Assembly (NCBI GenBank): GCA_963669155.1 | Contig: OZ022588.1 | Coordinates: forward strand, 2,380,066 to 2,444,065 | Source of the DNA: Arbacia lixula | Lineage: Eukaryota > Echinodermata > Echinoidea > Arbacioida > Arbaciidae | Length of the DNA stretch: 64,000 nt | Reading direction: 5' to 3' | Part shown: positions 48,221 to 61,700 of the stretch, in pieces | Layout of the letters: each line of letters begins with the position of its first letter | How positions within the stretch are numbered: position 1 is the stretch's first letter | The notes under the pieces: model-generated | What the model saw: only the letters and a program-made list of their open reading frames with translations | Database searches by the model: none | Told to the model about the DNA's origin: nothing | Position numbers and translations under genes: made by a program

Positions 48221-50401
48221 GATCCCTGTTTAATTGTAGTCTCAGAGGTTGAAGACTTCAACTTAATGAGTTGGTCTCGAAGAGGAAAATGGGGTAATAA
48301 TCTTCAAGATTGAAGGACACGGGTCTATCTTGAAGAAGGACTGATCCGCTTATCTGAAAATGGTTGACAAATAAATATATATAGTTTGTTATTGAATTAT
48401 TAATGTACATTTTGTCATATATGTGAACAGAAACTTCAAAACATGTCACAGCTACGCCTTTATACCCTGCCTGAAACTGATCCATCAACAGAAAGTTTCA
48501 ACAAATGTTTTTGGTTCCTGGGAGTTAAATTATGCAAATTGCCAACAGCAAAGTTCGAGGCATTCAATTTGCTCTGTTTTCAAGTGTGCAATTCTGTCAG
48601 TATTTTAAAAAATGGAATATTATGCAGGGTCTGTCTGTAATGGTGGCCCGATCGAGGGCTAATTAATGGCCACCTGAAGATCAATTTGGTCACCTGTATT
48701 TCATGCTCAAGTGGCGACGGTGGACACCTTAATTTAAAAAGTGTTTATTGCAGTTCTTAAATGGAATATTAAAGGGCAAGTCCTGATCTTTACATCTCAT
48801 ATCATAGTCAGGTAACTTTGCATGATCATGCTGATGAACTAATAATATTAACAAGGACTGATACACATTCATGACATTACAGGTGTTTTACAGTGATGGT
48901 CACTGAATCTAGACAGCTAGCTAGCCACAACACAATACATAAAATGATTTTAAAACCATGCTGATCATGATCGTAAATTATATGTCTTAGCGTTATTGAA
49001 CACACGATAATCACACAACCGAAACCAACAACATAATGTCATGCAACTGCGTTGAAATGAATGAGATGATGAATACTTGATCAGATGATCGACGAAGTGA
49101 CAAACATTTCTGTCGAAAGATACATCAAGTATCTTTTCCTTACCTGCAACTCGTCCAAATCTAATTCTTCCAGATCAGTAATCTAACTTTTCAAGTTCTG
49201 ATGTACAGGTGTCAAACTCATCATACAGTAATATCGGGAACCTTAACGAACTTTGCGGAGTGCAATTCAATGAGCATCAGAATTTCATCGCGACAGGTGC
49301 ATGTACATTGTACGGTACACAGGGTGAATGCAGTACGGTGCACCCCGTGGGAAACGTTTCGGGTTGAACGATCGATGCGAGGAGGTTAGCCTGCTATAAA
49401 GTTATTATTATCCTTGCCGCCTCCCTGCCTGTACCTCTTACAGCGTTGCGTTGCTATAGGCAATGACTCCCCGGACTGACTCGGTCCATGCAGCCCGCTG
49501 AAAATCCCGCAAGCTCAGAAGAATAGCGGTTAACCGTTAGGCACCCAATAATTCCTCGTAGACTTTCCGCACATTTCTGAACCAATCAAACATAAACCTA
49601 TATGTTAATGTACTTATTGGTTTGACTGGTAAAGCCACAGTGTCCTTACATTTTGAAACGAGACTAATTATCATCGATTCGTCTTTGTCTTGGTTTGTTA
49701 TACATCACGGACATGTTATTGTTCAATTGGGCCAGGGACAAAAGGAAGATGGTGAGAGCTGGATTAGACGGATCTGTGTACGTTTGTATAGAACTCTGCT
49801 CTGGAGTCGACGGATCTTCCTTGCATTATGACCAAGACCGATATGATATAATCTTCTACAAAAGACGGTAGTTGCTCCCCCCCCCCCCCCCCGCCCCAAC
49901 ACCACCACCACCAAGGAATCGCAGACCCTGTTTTTACAGCCCATTCATTACGAGGTCTGTCGCATCTTTTTAAGACGATAAAACAATGTATTAGTGAAAT
50001 AGTCGTTTGAGAGAGCAATTACAATACAGCAGTTTCCCCAAAAATGAATTTCAGAGGCCTATTATCTATCTAGACCCTTAATTTTTTTGTGAAAACAGCC
50101 AATATTTTCCACATGTGTGCATATCTACACTTATGAATGTATATTGTATCAGATTATTGTCTTATCCAAATATATGTTACGCGGGTTTATCATAGAGTTA
50201 TTACGTTTTGAAACATACCGTTTGTATGATTTGTAATAATTTACGCCTGTACATTCGTATTAATTCATGATATTGAATAAGGACATGCTATTATGCTATA
50301 TTATGTGATATACGAGTTTATGGTCTACTTCATAAAACACTACCTTTTTATTTGTTATACGTCGTGTAATTGGTAGGCTACTATCTGACTAGTGTTTATA
50401 T

Positions 50402-51447
50402 AAACACAACAAAAAAAGTAGCCCCCCCCCCCCCCCCCTAAGCAAAATGGTATAACTTTTTATCGAAGAGGTTTTGGGCAAGATAATTTGGCAGGATTGT
50501 TCCTTAAAGGGTTACTAAATTAGAAAAATAAGTTCCCAGTAATCTATGTAAAATCATCCACTAAAAACGAATTTCACATTCGTTTGCCGCAATAAAGTCT
50601 CATTTTGACGAAAATTTTGACGCGTTACTACGCATAGGAGGAAAGTTGTGAATACATTACGAAAATGGTCTAGTGTTGAATTCCGTACAATCTATGGCAT
50701 TTTGACTTCTCTGACGTCACTGGAGGCGTGCGTTTCTTCAAATTTTCGCCAAAATGAGACTTTATTGCGGCAAACGAATGTGAATTTCGTTTTTAGTGGA
50801 TAGATTTACATTAGTGGGAACTTATTTTTCTAATTTAGTAACCCTTTAACTTATTGACTAACTTATATGTGAAAATCACATTAATCAAATTAGTCATGCA
50901 GAAAAGGGCAAACTTTAAATGAAAAATGTCACTTTTCAAAAGTTACAAGGGTAATTTTGTCGTATGAATTTTTGATGAATTCCATTCCTGGTGCATGATT
51001 TATGTCCTTTCAATGTTTATCATCAATCTCTCGATGCACTAACACCTATCCCGACACTGAGCCCATCGTTCTGGGTGAGTGAGCACCGTTTAACAAATAC
51101 TCATCCCTCTAGAGTTTAAAAATTGGTAAAATCTTTATTTTAGTGAAAATATAAAACTCTGGATATTTTGACAAAGATGTAACATGACCTGTTATGTAAG
51201 CATAAGAAGTCATTTTTCGTGTCATGGTTGAGTGAAAACATTTTTAAAATCGCACAAAAAATGCCTTTAAAACTTGCCCACTCTTGCATGACTAATTGGA
51301 TTAATGTGATTTTCACACAGAAGTTAGTCAATAAGTTAGGGAACCGTTCTTCCTGCCAAATTATTTTGCCCAAACCTCTTCGATAAAAAGTTAGGCTATT
51401 TTGCTTGGGGGGGGGGGGGGGGGACTTACTTTTTTGTTGTGTTTATG
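50402..51447. mobile_element. Long palindromic element (about 1 kb)
   Basis: The left arm (50402-50503 plus 50850-50922) and right arm (about 51262-51447) are inverted repeats: AAACACAACAAAAAAAGTA faces TACTTTTTTGTTGTGTTTA, and TATCGAAGAGGTTTTGGGCA faces TGCCCAAACCTCTTCGATA. ATTAATGTGATTTTCACA repeats likewise. Each arm carries a C or G homopolymer at the same place. The left arm is interrupted by the MITE at 50508-50845. No transposase ORF. Confidence 0.85.
50508..50845. mobile_element. TTAA-flanked MITE nested in a palindrome arm
   Basis: 338 bp beginning AGGGTTACTAAATTAGAAAA, with the inverse at the right end, and arms of over 100 bp. TTAA stands on both sides (50504-50507, 50846-50849), as expected for piggyBac-type insertion. 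The opposite arm of the host palindrome has no insertion at the matching point. Confidence 0.85.
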
Positions 51448-52431
51448 TCTCAACACAAAACAAAACAACGTGAGAAATACAATAACAACATAAATAAAAA
51501 AAAACTAATCATCTGGAAGGAAAGAGATAATGGTAAAAATACAAAAAAATTAAAAGGCAGGAGACACAATAATCTCCTACAATATAATCTAAAAATCAAA
51601 TCTTCACTTCTTAAACTAAAAAGATAATTTACCTTATATTTGTTTTGGCACTAAACAAATGATTTAAAAGCAATTAAAAATGTGTGCTTAACCTAAAATG
51701 TACATACATCAAAATATGAATTGCGGAAAGTTGTTTTGAGCAACACCAAATAATTTCTCAAACACAGAAGAATTGCATAACCAGATTTTCATGAGCTCAA
51801 ATAAAATCACAAGATTCGTTCCAAATAGGTTTCACTCCTTCACATTCACATACAAAAATAATCAACGTTTCTTTTTCTTTGTCACAAAACGAACAATTTC
51901 GGGAATCTCGTCTCTTTGCCTTATGCAAAAACATTTTAATGCAATCCAATTATGAAATAATTTTGAATAAAATGATTGAAAACGAGAGGGAAACAACAAA
52001 TAATTTTACGCATTTTTAGTTCATAACTTGTCGAATGTTGTTATTCATATTGTATCATAGACATATTAGTGTTTTGTGTCCCAGATGGGTTTGGTAAGTT
52101 TTACTGTCTTGAGCAAAAGTGCATAAGTATCACTCAGTAGTAATCAGTATTAAAGTAAACACTTGTCTCAAGTTTGACATGTTTGGGAGGAGACGTGTAA
52201 ATATTTGTTTTCTCAAAGATTGAGAAAAAAATGGCTATAATGAACAATATCCATCTAATGAACAGGGCATGTTCCAATGGTGCTAATGAAATGAAAGTAG
52301 ACTCTAGGGACAGGTGTGGTATATTATATAAGTATAGTCATTTCCCGAGCTGTTTATTTCTTGTTATTATGTTTGCAAACATTACATGCTGTTGCTAAAT
52401 CTTACTTTTGGCACGTCTTGGTGCCGGTTAC

Positions 52432-52617
52432 AGTTCGATATTCCAAAGGTTCGTTATTCCGAAGGTTCGTTATACCGAAGGTTCGTAATTCCGAAACACG
52501 TAAATTGCCTAAAAACTGTACCTCGATGCTCGTTAGTCCGACTACGAAAAAGGGTCCATGGTTAATCCGAACATTTGCCGCGTAACGTTCGGAATAACGA
52601 ACTTTCAGAATAACGAG
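52432..52617. mobile_element. Small element of inverted TTCGTTATTCCGAA-type repeats
   Basis: Three to four tandem units of GGTTCGTTATTCCGAA form at the left are answered at the right by TTCGGAATAACGAACTTTC. This makes a fold-back structure of about 185 bp. Confidence 0.7.
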
Positions 52618-53172
52618 TGCTTCACTTGATGTCACATTATGACAAGTTTTGATTGAAATCTATAGTGCACGACAAATCAAATCTGCATATTGATAGAGGC
52701 ATAATGGAAGATTATCACGGTGTCTAATACTTGCTTTCAGCACTTTTGCCATGTTTGCAGGTCATCAACATGGAAAATTGAAGAAGAAGCCATAAAAACT
52801 CCCCTCCCAAAAATAAATGTGGAAATTGACTGTAAGCGGAATTGTTGCGACTGCAATATTTTGTAGTTTTAGACGGGTCGTTCAAAACCTTCCGGTTCTT
52901 GCAGCCTGGAGACCGGAGACTAATAAGTTGACTTCAATAAAAAAAAAAATAAAAAAAAAAATCGGTGGTTTGGTGTATTTTCGGTGAAGGTATTTAGCCC
53001 ATCTACCCTGGAGCTACACATTAGACATGTCAGAGACTTTGTCATGTCTTGTTCCCATTATTCTACTGAAATACCTGTGTGTGAGGTATATGTTGCAATG
53101 TCATTTGCACACAATAATAATGTCTTCACCATTCTGCTTGCCCGGATTGTCTGCTTTTAAACAAGCAATACA

Positions 53173-53387
53173 GTACCGGAGTGGTGTCGTCATATCCCTT
53201 GTTATGCATGGTTCTAAACAACATCGATCAAGTGAGAGTTCCACCGTCTAGCGACTAGCGAGCTAGTGTCAGGCACTCTCAAAGAGAGTCCCCGCTATGA
53301 TAATCGATGTTTGCTCTTCTCATGTAGTTTAGAACCAGTTGTCTTGACAATATGGTCATATGACCGTGACGTCACACTTCGGTACTC
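53173..53387 (+). mobile_element. MITE-like repeat, relative of 30150-30356
   Basis: Ends are GTACCGGAGTGGTGTCGTCAT and GTGACGTCACACTTCGGTAC, which are imperfect inverted repeats. The interior matches the copy at 30150-30356 in reverse orientation. Confidence 0.7.
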
Positions 53388-56300
53388 AATTGAGTTGCGG
53401 GGCGTTTTGTTTCCTTTTATGTAGTCACCGGTGATGTCATTAGGCCTATACATATATTGAGCCCTGTCTTATAGGCCAACGAATGATTATGCACAAATTC
53501 AGAACCATGCAATTCATATTGTATGCTTATCCTCTTAAAAAAAAAAAACAACAACAACAACAATAACGGGCAAGGTGAGGTTGGATGAAGGTGAGATAGC
53601 CCTCACCTTTAACAATAATAATAATAACAACAATGATAATAATAGTCGATTCTTATGTTGCGCAATTTTACAGTTAAGTCTCAGTGCGCATTAAAGATAA
53701 AAGTAGAACGAAATAGAACCATTTTTTAAGCCAAGATAAAATTATTGAAACAATTTACACTAACAAAAATTACTTCAATTTGGCGCGAAATCGATCTTCA
53801 GTATTAGATTGTCGAATAAAGTCAGGAAGTTTATTCCACAGTATAGGTGCGGTCAACTGGAAAGACCTCTGACCGTATGTTTTGGTTTCAACTGAGTGCT
53901 GAACTAAAAGATGCATTGAATCATAACGAAGAACCTAGAAGAATTTCCATGTAAACATCTATACGATATGACCAAAATCTTAAACATAATTCGTTTATTT
54001 TACAGGCAAAGTCATGCAAAACAGGAGTTATAAACACACATCTTTTAGTACATGTTATCAAGCGAGCAGCAGAAATTTGTATGTGTTGTACTTTATCTTT
54101 GACGCTTTTACATACGCTTAATCTTACCTTCTTATATAAGCGGATTCAAACACACTGCGTTATTTAAGAAATACTGGTTCGTCTTCTTTTTGTTTCCAAA
54201 AACCCCATTATAGTCGGCGTCTATAACTGAGCCTGTTTCTCGCTAATACATTTCTACATTTCCTTCTCCTCATCCACCTCTTCCTCCTCCTTTCAGTTTC
54301 GTATTGTTCACTATGTTCTTCTTTGATAGCTTTCCATTTCCCCTCTTAGTCCTTTTCTGTGACAAGACGGGCGGGAACTATAGGCTATATTGTGAACACA
54401 TTATGTTATTTTCTTGTTTTTCTTGTGTGAGATGAAGATGTGAAGGAATTCATGTGCGACACGCTCACAATAAAAAATGGTCTTTCAAGAAAATCAGCAA
54501 TTATTTTTGTTTTATCAATATCAATACAGGTGTACTTTGCAAACAGCCCGTATAGCTGAGTTCTAAGCCTAAGGACATTATGCACATGAACACAAAGTCA
54601 CATAATGACAAAAAACAACAACAACGGAACAAAATGATAAAAAAACCCAAAGAAGATAGTGATTGAGGAGGGGAAAACTGAGCAGTTAAAATCAGGAAAG
54701 GCCAGAAAGTAAAAAAAAAAAAAAAAAATCAAACGAAATATTTGGTGAGAAAAAAGAGACGATTGTGAAGGCTATGTTTACTCGATCTATTGAAAAAAAG
54801 TCCTTTTACATAATAAACGAAATGCATTCGTCTGCACGCAAACACGAATGCGAATATGCTTAAAGAGGCTTATAAAAATTATCATGGACAATATTAGAAT
54901 TATAAACCAATGGAAGTATTTTGTCAAATGAAATTACAGACACGACGTTAAGGCCAAGATGTCCGTGTCACTAAATTTATAAAAAACAACAACAACAACA
55001 AAAATATTTGTTTGCTCCTTCTATCTTTTCACCTACGTTCTTTAACCTGATAGAAATTTAGAGTTTCTAACTACATGCATATCACGTTGTTTTTCCTGTT
55101 CCGATATACGTCACTTTCTTAAGCATTGAATGTTATACCGTTCCTCCGGCTCCAGAAGGAAGGTCCCCACTTTCTTAATACCTGATCATAATCTGAGTCT
55201 ATAATCTCTAATCCCGCTTCCGTTTCAAAACCACAGTGCAAATGTGTTATCGTGTTTCCTCAAACGGATCAAAACACACGTTATCCCGAGGTCGATCTAC
55301 CACTACCAAAACCATCACCACCACCACCGCCATTGGCTCATTGACTGGTTTACGCGCGAAATCCTAGTTATTAGTAGTCTTTATTTTCCAGTCTCTGTCC
55401 TTAAACTGGTTCTTGTCAGACACCTTAGCTGAATCATTCAAAGAAAATGAATACACTGAACAGCTCAAATCATACATTTGATATATTTCTGTTACATGCA
55501 CACAAATTGAGGTTATTTTTTTTGTCTTCTCATGAGTATTTTGTTAAAAATATAGATTTTCAAGTTTGTTTTTGTAGACTAACAAATGTGCGTCTCGAGG
55601 AACACTTACGACAAGCCAATTTACGTATTCACCGCATAGTTTGGCTTGTACATTTTTATACTAAGGCCACGCGTGACTTGGGCCAGCAACGGTTTTCGTA
55701 TACGTATTCAGTATTTAAGGCATTATTTGCCGTGGAATTTTGTGCACAACGTACTTGTTTGTTGTCAATTTCTCGCCGACCTCTCTTGACGAGTTCAACT
55801 CACATGGTTATGTACTACAGTACTTTATTTACATCGGGCATCTCATATATACCGCCTACCGCCTTACTCCGAAACACAGCAAAGAATCGAGCTAACCTCA
55901 CTTCTACCTCACGATTGCATGAATATCAACAGCCTAGGACTGACTAACTTTAGGCCTTTGGCAGATTGAGAACAAACCAGGTAAGACGCTTATTAGTTTG
56001 GAATTTCCATTTAAAGTCTTTATTTAAGTTGATCCCCAGAGCCAGACAGTATTTTGTCTCAAATTTTCCAATGTCAGAATGTACTCATTATCTATCTGTG
56101 TAATGAATGAATGAATCCAAAGTAAAGACCAAAGCGGTTAAAAAGATTTGAACATTTTATCATACTACCGCATTACCGGTCATGACGGCAGACCCTTTTT
56201 TGGTAATGATCGAGAGGTAAAGGTCTACGTACTAGCCACAATGCAATAGTTTTGTCGATAGACATGATGATTGATAGATGATTGACATGACTGACATGAC

Positions 56301-56509
56301 TGAAGTGAAGGCGTTACCAATTTTTTTTTTTTTTTTTTTTTTTTACATGAAGAGGATTTCTAAACTGGTGAAGTGTAACCTTACACATTTACAGAAGTTA
56401 GAGAATTCTCTGCTTATATGATAATGTTGTCATTGACCGAAAAATCAGTCTCTGTAAGTCTGCAGGATGTTGAATGCGATGAGATTGCATCTGGCTCCTC
56501 GAGGGGGTA

Positions 56510-56740
56510 CACTACATCTCCAAGGAATTGGCATAGGGAAAGGGAAAGGAAAGAAAGGGAAGGAGCCGCAGTTTTAAATTGTGGTATATTTTGTCCAGTA
56601 CAGCATGAAACAGGATGCTTTAGCCTAAAAAGCATTGTGTTTCATGCTGAACTGGACAAATTATACCACGGTTTAAAACAGTGGCTCCTTCCCTTTCTTT
56701 CCTTCCCCTTTCCCTATGCCAATTCCTTTGTGCGGGAGTG
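56510..56740. mobile_element. Palindromic TA-type MITE, full length
   Basis: 231 bp flanked by TA (56508-56509, 56741-56742). Ends are CACTACATCTCCAAGGAATT and AATTCCTTTGTGCGGGAGTG. It is palindromic throughout, with GGGAAAGG-type purine blocks and a centre of GATGCTTTAGCCTAAAAAGC. This is the cleanest of three family members in the window. Confidence 0.88.
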
Positions 56741-56742
56741 TA

Positions 56743-57619
56743 CTGTATAAGCTGTTATTTTCGCGTACATGTATTTTCGCGAATGGCGGCTTCTGCCACA
56801 TATTCGCGTGTTGTTAAATTCGCGTTCACGTACACTCATCCAGGGAAATTCCCTGACATCATACGACCATGCTGTTTGTAAACACTCAGTCTCAGCTCAC
56901 TTGTTCTCGTGATGTTTGTACATACAGCTCCATTCACAGTAACAGTAGTAGTATGCAAATTTGATATGACGACACATAAATTTGCCACGCTGATCCAGTC
57001 ATTAACTTTCATGAATGAATCTACATGTACGTCATCAATTTTCTCTCGCGCGTACAGTCAGCCCACTCACATACACACACCACAAAAATGTAAGCAGGGC
57101 TAGGGATTACTGTACTACTAGTAGTACACGCGCTGTCATTGACACACACACACACCTACTGTACTACAGTACTGGTATGTCTTTCGATATGGACCAGTTC
57201 GATAAAAAGAGAGGGGTGATCATTTTCATGTGCAACGGGATTGGGGAAAAGCGTGAGTACTGTAAACGGCGTGAAGGGGAAGTATCCTAGACTAGACATA
57301 CTAATTTTCCCTAGCTGAAAGTGGAATCTACACATCGCGGGAATTGGAATGGGGCCAATTCTAAGCAAGGCCTGGCTGGCCTGGGCGGCCGGGTCGTGCT
57401 CATGCTTAGTAGTCAGTACGTACTACTAGTAGTACATGTGTGTGAGGCATGCGCTGTATGCTGCTGCATTTGTTCGCCATGCGTGTTAGTACTTAGTATA
57501 ATCTCGTAATGTTGCAAGTTGATATGAGAATATTTTCGCGCGTTGTTAAATTCGCGTTTGCTCGTTCATTCGCGAAATTCGCGAAAATAAAACCCTCGCG
57601 AAAATAACAGCTTATACAG
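56743..57619. mobile_element. TA-type element with CTGTATAAGCTGTTATTTTC ends
   Basis: 877 bp. The left end CTGTATAAGCTGTTATTTTC is matched by GAAAATAACAGCTTATACAG at the right, with further TTCGCG-rich inverted blocks inside. It is flanked by TA (56741-56742 and 57620-57621) and has no convincing transposase ORF. It shares its left TA with the preceding MITE. Confidence 0.85.
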
Positions 57620-58795
57620 TATGTCCAAAAATGTAATTTTGATTAAAGAATGCCCTAAATAAGACGGAATTATTCCTGTCTAATGTTGTCACTGTCTTGA
57701 GTCTTGGTTATATTGGATGTTTATTTAGTTGATTTACAATGTACATGTCAATGTTGCTTTCTCAATCCCATTTTCATCTTCCATGATTCGAATGTGGAAA
57801 GAATTTTCAAAGAAATTCTTGCGTTTGTAGCTACTCGCCACACTGTCAGACTACTTCCAGAAATGTTTCTGTTGGTGGGACTCCTAATTTGTATTTATAA
57901 CAATGCATGAATACTATTTTATACTTAATTGGATAGCAATTTTCCTCATTTCCGTGTTTTTTTCGATGAAATAATAGCTTTTCAACTTGATCAAATTAGG
58001 TTAGGGTTAGGAAAGGTAGATACGCGATTTTACAGCAATTTTGTGGTCGAAAATCACAAAAAATACCCTGCTTTGATTGGCTACATGTACAACGCGGGTT
58101 TCAATGGCTATGAATATGATGGCTATTCAATATGTATGTTTACACACACTCAAATGCGTGTTCGATGAACTTCATAAATTCCCCATGCATTGTAACCTGT
58201 ATAAACTTCAAACTGGTAGTTTTAGAACTTCTCCAACATACTGTATACCAGAAGTCCACGCTCTACTGGGTGAACAAAAATTGGTGACGAACCATTAAGA
58301 CTTACCCTTAACAAGTTACATACCGGTACGTGTCCCCTGACGGCCTATTGCATGTACAGTATGGCATTTTTTTTTTGATGACTTGCATGAAATTTATTTG
58401 ATAAATTGACATTATTGCAATAAGAAATTTTCATCATTTCATGAACAGATATTCTGAAAATATGATGCATTGGGGTTAATTTTGCAGTATTTCTTTTCTT
58501 CTGTTTCTCCTAGAAATTGGGTCATGACTTGAACTTTGGAGCCATCATTTTATGCAACAACTAGTCGCGTCACCTGATCTACTTTCTGTTCAAACTAACA
58601 TTTACACTATTTTGAGCTGGCTTTCAGATAGAGCGCATCCATACTAAAGCGTGCTTATGTAAATGTGGCATTATTTGTACACACCTTCAATAATTTTACA
58701 GAAAAACAGAACATAGTATTGGAGGCGATTATACAGTGTTCATTCAAAGAGGGAGCTGTGTAAGCAAGAAAAACGGTCGCCATTAAGCCCTAGAG

Positions 58796-61700
58796 ATGCT
58801 CCGATTTGGCCCTCGCTGCTATTACCACCTTCATCCATTCCATTCAGCAATAGTGCCCCCAGGTGTCAGACCAAGAACAGTCGTCAGTCCTGCATGTTCA
58901 GCTGCTGTGATCATCTCTGCTGCATGTAATCTGAGCAGTAGCACAGGTCCCTTGTTTGCTTGTCGTGAGAACTCCCATCGAGGGCAAACAACACTCCGAG
59001 TCCAGGGGATAAAGTCTGGACCTTTGCCGTCATCGCTGCTTTACCGCGGACAATCTCTCGCAGGACCCTACCAGAGAATGAGGGACCTTGTGCATATCTC
59101 GTCATTAGGGACCAGCGCGGCTCTGGCCGCTAATGCCTCACCACAGAAACCAGACAAAGCCATCGGTGCAGAGAACACCCGTGTGGCTGGCCAGCCACTC
59201 GTCGGCTCCACAGATGAAGTGTATCAGGTGAGTGAGAACGGGAAGATCTAAGGTGCACCAGGCTTGAATCTAGGAACTCTTGAATGAATGCCAAGAGCTC
59301 TCACCTCTAGACCACAATGGTCGCACACGGATGTATCTATTTGTCATCTGGCCATTACCATTGAGATCTATGGCCAGAATTCACAAAGAGGTTTTAAATT
59401 AAAACCACGGTTTAAGCAGATTTCATGGCGTAGAAGCAAATATGTACGCTTGATTTAGCGCATACACTTCTAAAAGGTCCAATAATTAATGTTCATGTTT
59501 GGTGAAAGTGTGCCAAATTTGCACTAGTTACTGTGGTTTCAACCATGGTTAAAACAAGTACTCCACGATTGTGAAGTTAACCACTCGCCAAATTGTCGAG
59601 AAGCCCTGATTCACGAAAAAATTAGACACGCAACATATATGGCGTAGGCCTATACAGTAAACCATGTAGTAGTTAAAATTGATTTAGCACCCTGGGCAAA
59701 ACGTACACAATTATTATTGGACATTTTTGAAGTTTTGCAATCTGCTTAAACTGTTGTCTAAATTAGAAACTCCTTTGTGAATTTGGAGCCCCAAATCATT
59801 GAGATAAAAAAAAAATTATCACCTCTATCACAAAGAAGTTGCATTTCACATTTAATGTCTGGTATACAATGTTAAACAAAGTGCATATTTTAGTGGTTAT
59901 TTGTGATAAAGCTATTTTTTGTGATATGCGGCATGATCACCAGTGATACATTACACCCATAGTCACTTCAAAGATGGCCTGTCCCTTTTACAAACATATG
60001 TAGCATGTATCTTTAGGATACCATCTGTGAATTGTTAAGGTCAGAGGTACTATAACTCCTGTAGAATAAATTAAAATTAGCTAGTTTTCAGTGAGATTTG
60101 ACTGTTTTTGTGGTACGAAAAAAGAAAGCTTGATCTATTATCAAAGATTATTTCCTCAAAACTGAATCTTGTGCTTTTTTGATTCCAGGGAAAGGTTACA
60201 ATGTGTACAATACAGCTCAGAGGAATTAGCATAGGGAAAGGGAAAGGGAAGAAAGGGAATGCTTTAGCCTAAAAAGCATCATGTTTCATGCTGAACTGAA
60301 CAAAATATACTGAAGTTTAAAACTGCGGCTCCTTCCGTTTCTTCCCTTTCCAATGCCAATTCCTTTGAGCTGGAGTGTCACTCGCTCAAATTATGACAAA
60401 GTCAGGGACCTTTCAGAATTAGGTCTGCAAAAGGGAGAGGCTACTTATACAGACCACTGATATCACACTTTTTTCATGGGTCTTTAAATATTGCACCCCT
60501 CTCCAAATGGTATATTTATGGTACAATGTTTATAAATCCAATATCTACCCTATTCACAAAGTCACCTTCTTAAAAAAGAAATTGGCTTCAAAGTATTTTT
60601 ACTCCCCTAAAATAATATGTTTTGTCTCCTGAACAGTTAACTCGCACATTAATACTCCCTGTAGCTGATATTGACTCTTTGTCATGGCATACAGTAATGA
60701 TAAACTGTACATGTAATTATTCACCTGAAATAAATACTAGTGTAATAGTATTGTACACATGTATTACAAATGCTACATGTAGTATGTTTATGTGATTTCA
60801 CAGTTTGTGTCCGTGAAATGTGGATCATGTACAGGGTGTAAATAAATTGTATGCAAACAGTGCAAATTACATTCATTCTTAAAAATGCATCAGCCACAAA
60901 GTGGGCAAGTGGCATTATGTTTTGAGGTTGTCTGTCCCTCCATCTGGATCTCATTTATGCGATAATTCAATAAATAATTGACCAAATTCCATCAAACTTT
61001 ATCAAGTAATGATATTCGACAAGGCGAAATTAAAAGATTGGGGGTCATAAAGGTCAATGGTCAAAGATCATAGGTCAAAGTCAAATTCTAAAATAATACT
61101 TCATAAATATTTGACCAAAGTTCACAAAACTTAGGATAGTAATACATGACTTTGCAGCACAGTTAACTGAATATATTTTGGCTCAGACAGGTTAAAGGAC
61201 ACAGTTCAAGGTCAAATAGTGTCATGTTGCTGTTTATGTGAAAAATGTGTAAAATATTGGACCAATTATCATTTGCTTGGAATGTAACTTGTCTAGATAT
61301 CAATTGAGTTGTACATGTAGCCAATTTATTACAAGTTTCTAGGCATTGTAAAATGAACTTCTATTAGGGATTTTTTGGCAATATGACTGTGCAGAAGGGT
61401 GAAAACATGCCAGTCATTTGCATAGTGAAATTTCTCTAGTTATGAATTAAGACTTACTGCACAAAGTACCCACAATATCACAATGATAAGCTTTCATATG
61501 TTGATAGTACATAATGTACACATGTACTTTGATTACATTCAACATAGTGCACGCTTTCACAGTGAAGGTTAAATGACATAAGCACACTACTTACTTCGTT
61601 CAGTTCGTTGATACATTTTTTTGTGCATTTCACCCCTTACATAAATGTAAACCAGGTCAAGTCCATGATAATACTGAACCCTTTTTCTATTTAGGCAATT

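Larger units (their letters stand above)
48221..58795. other. Intergenic region upstream of both the NmrA-like gene and FPGS
   Basis: The two genes are divergently arranged around this 10.5-kb gap. I recognise no exon. It holds nested palindromes (50402-51447), an element of repeated TTCGTTATTCCGAA-like units (52432-52617), the MITE-like repeat 53173-53387, CAA/ATA microsatellites (53545-53650), and two abutting TA-type elements (56510-57619). Promoters for both genes should lie at its ends, but I see no clear core-promoter motif. Confidence 0.55.

Noticed and set aside
55447-55947. 166-aa ORF in the intergenic region
   Set aside because: No recognisable domain, no flanking exons or splice logic; in AT-rich DNA a frame this long can occur by chance.
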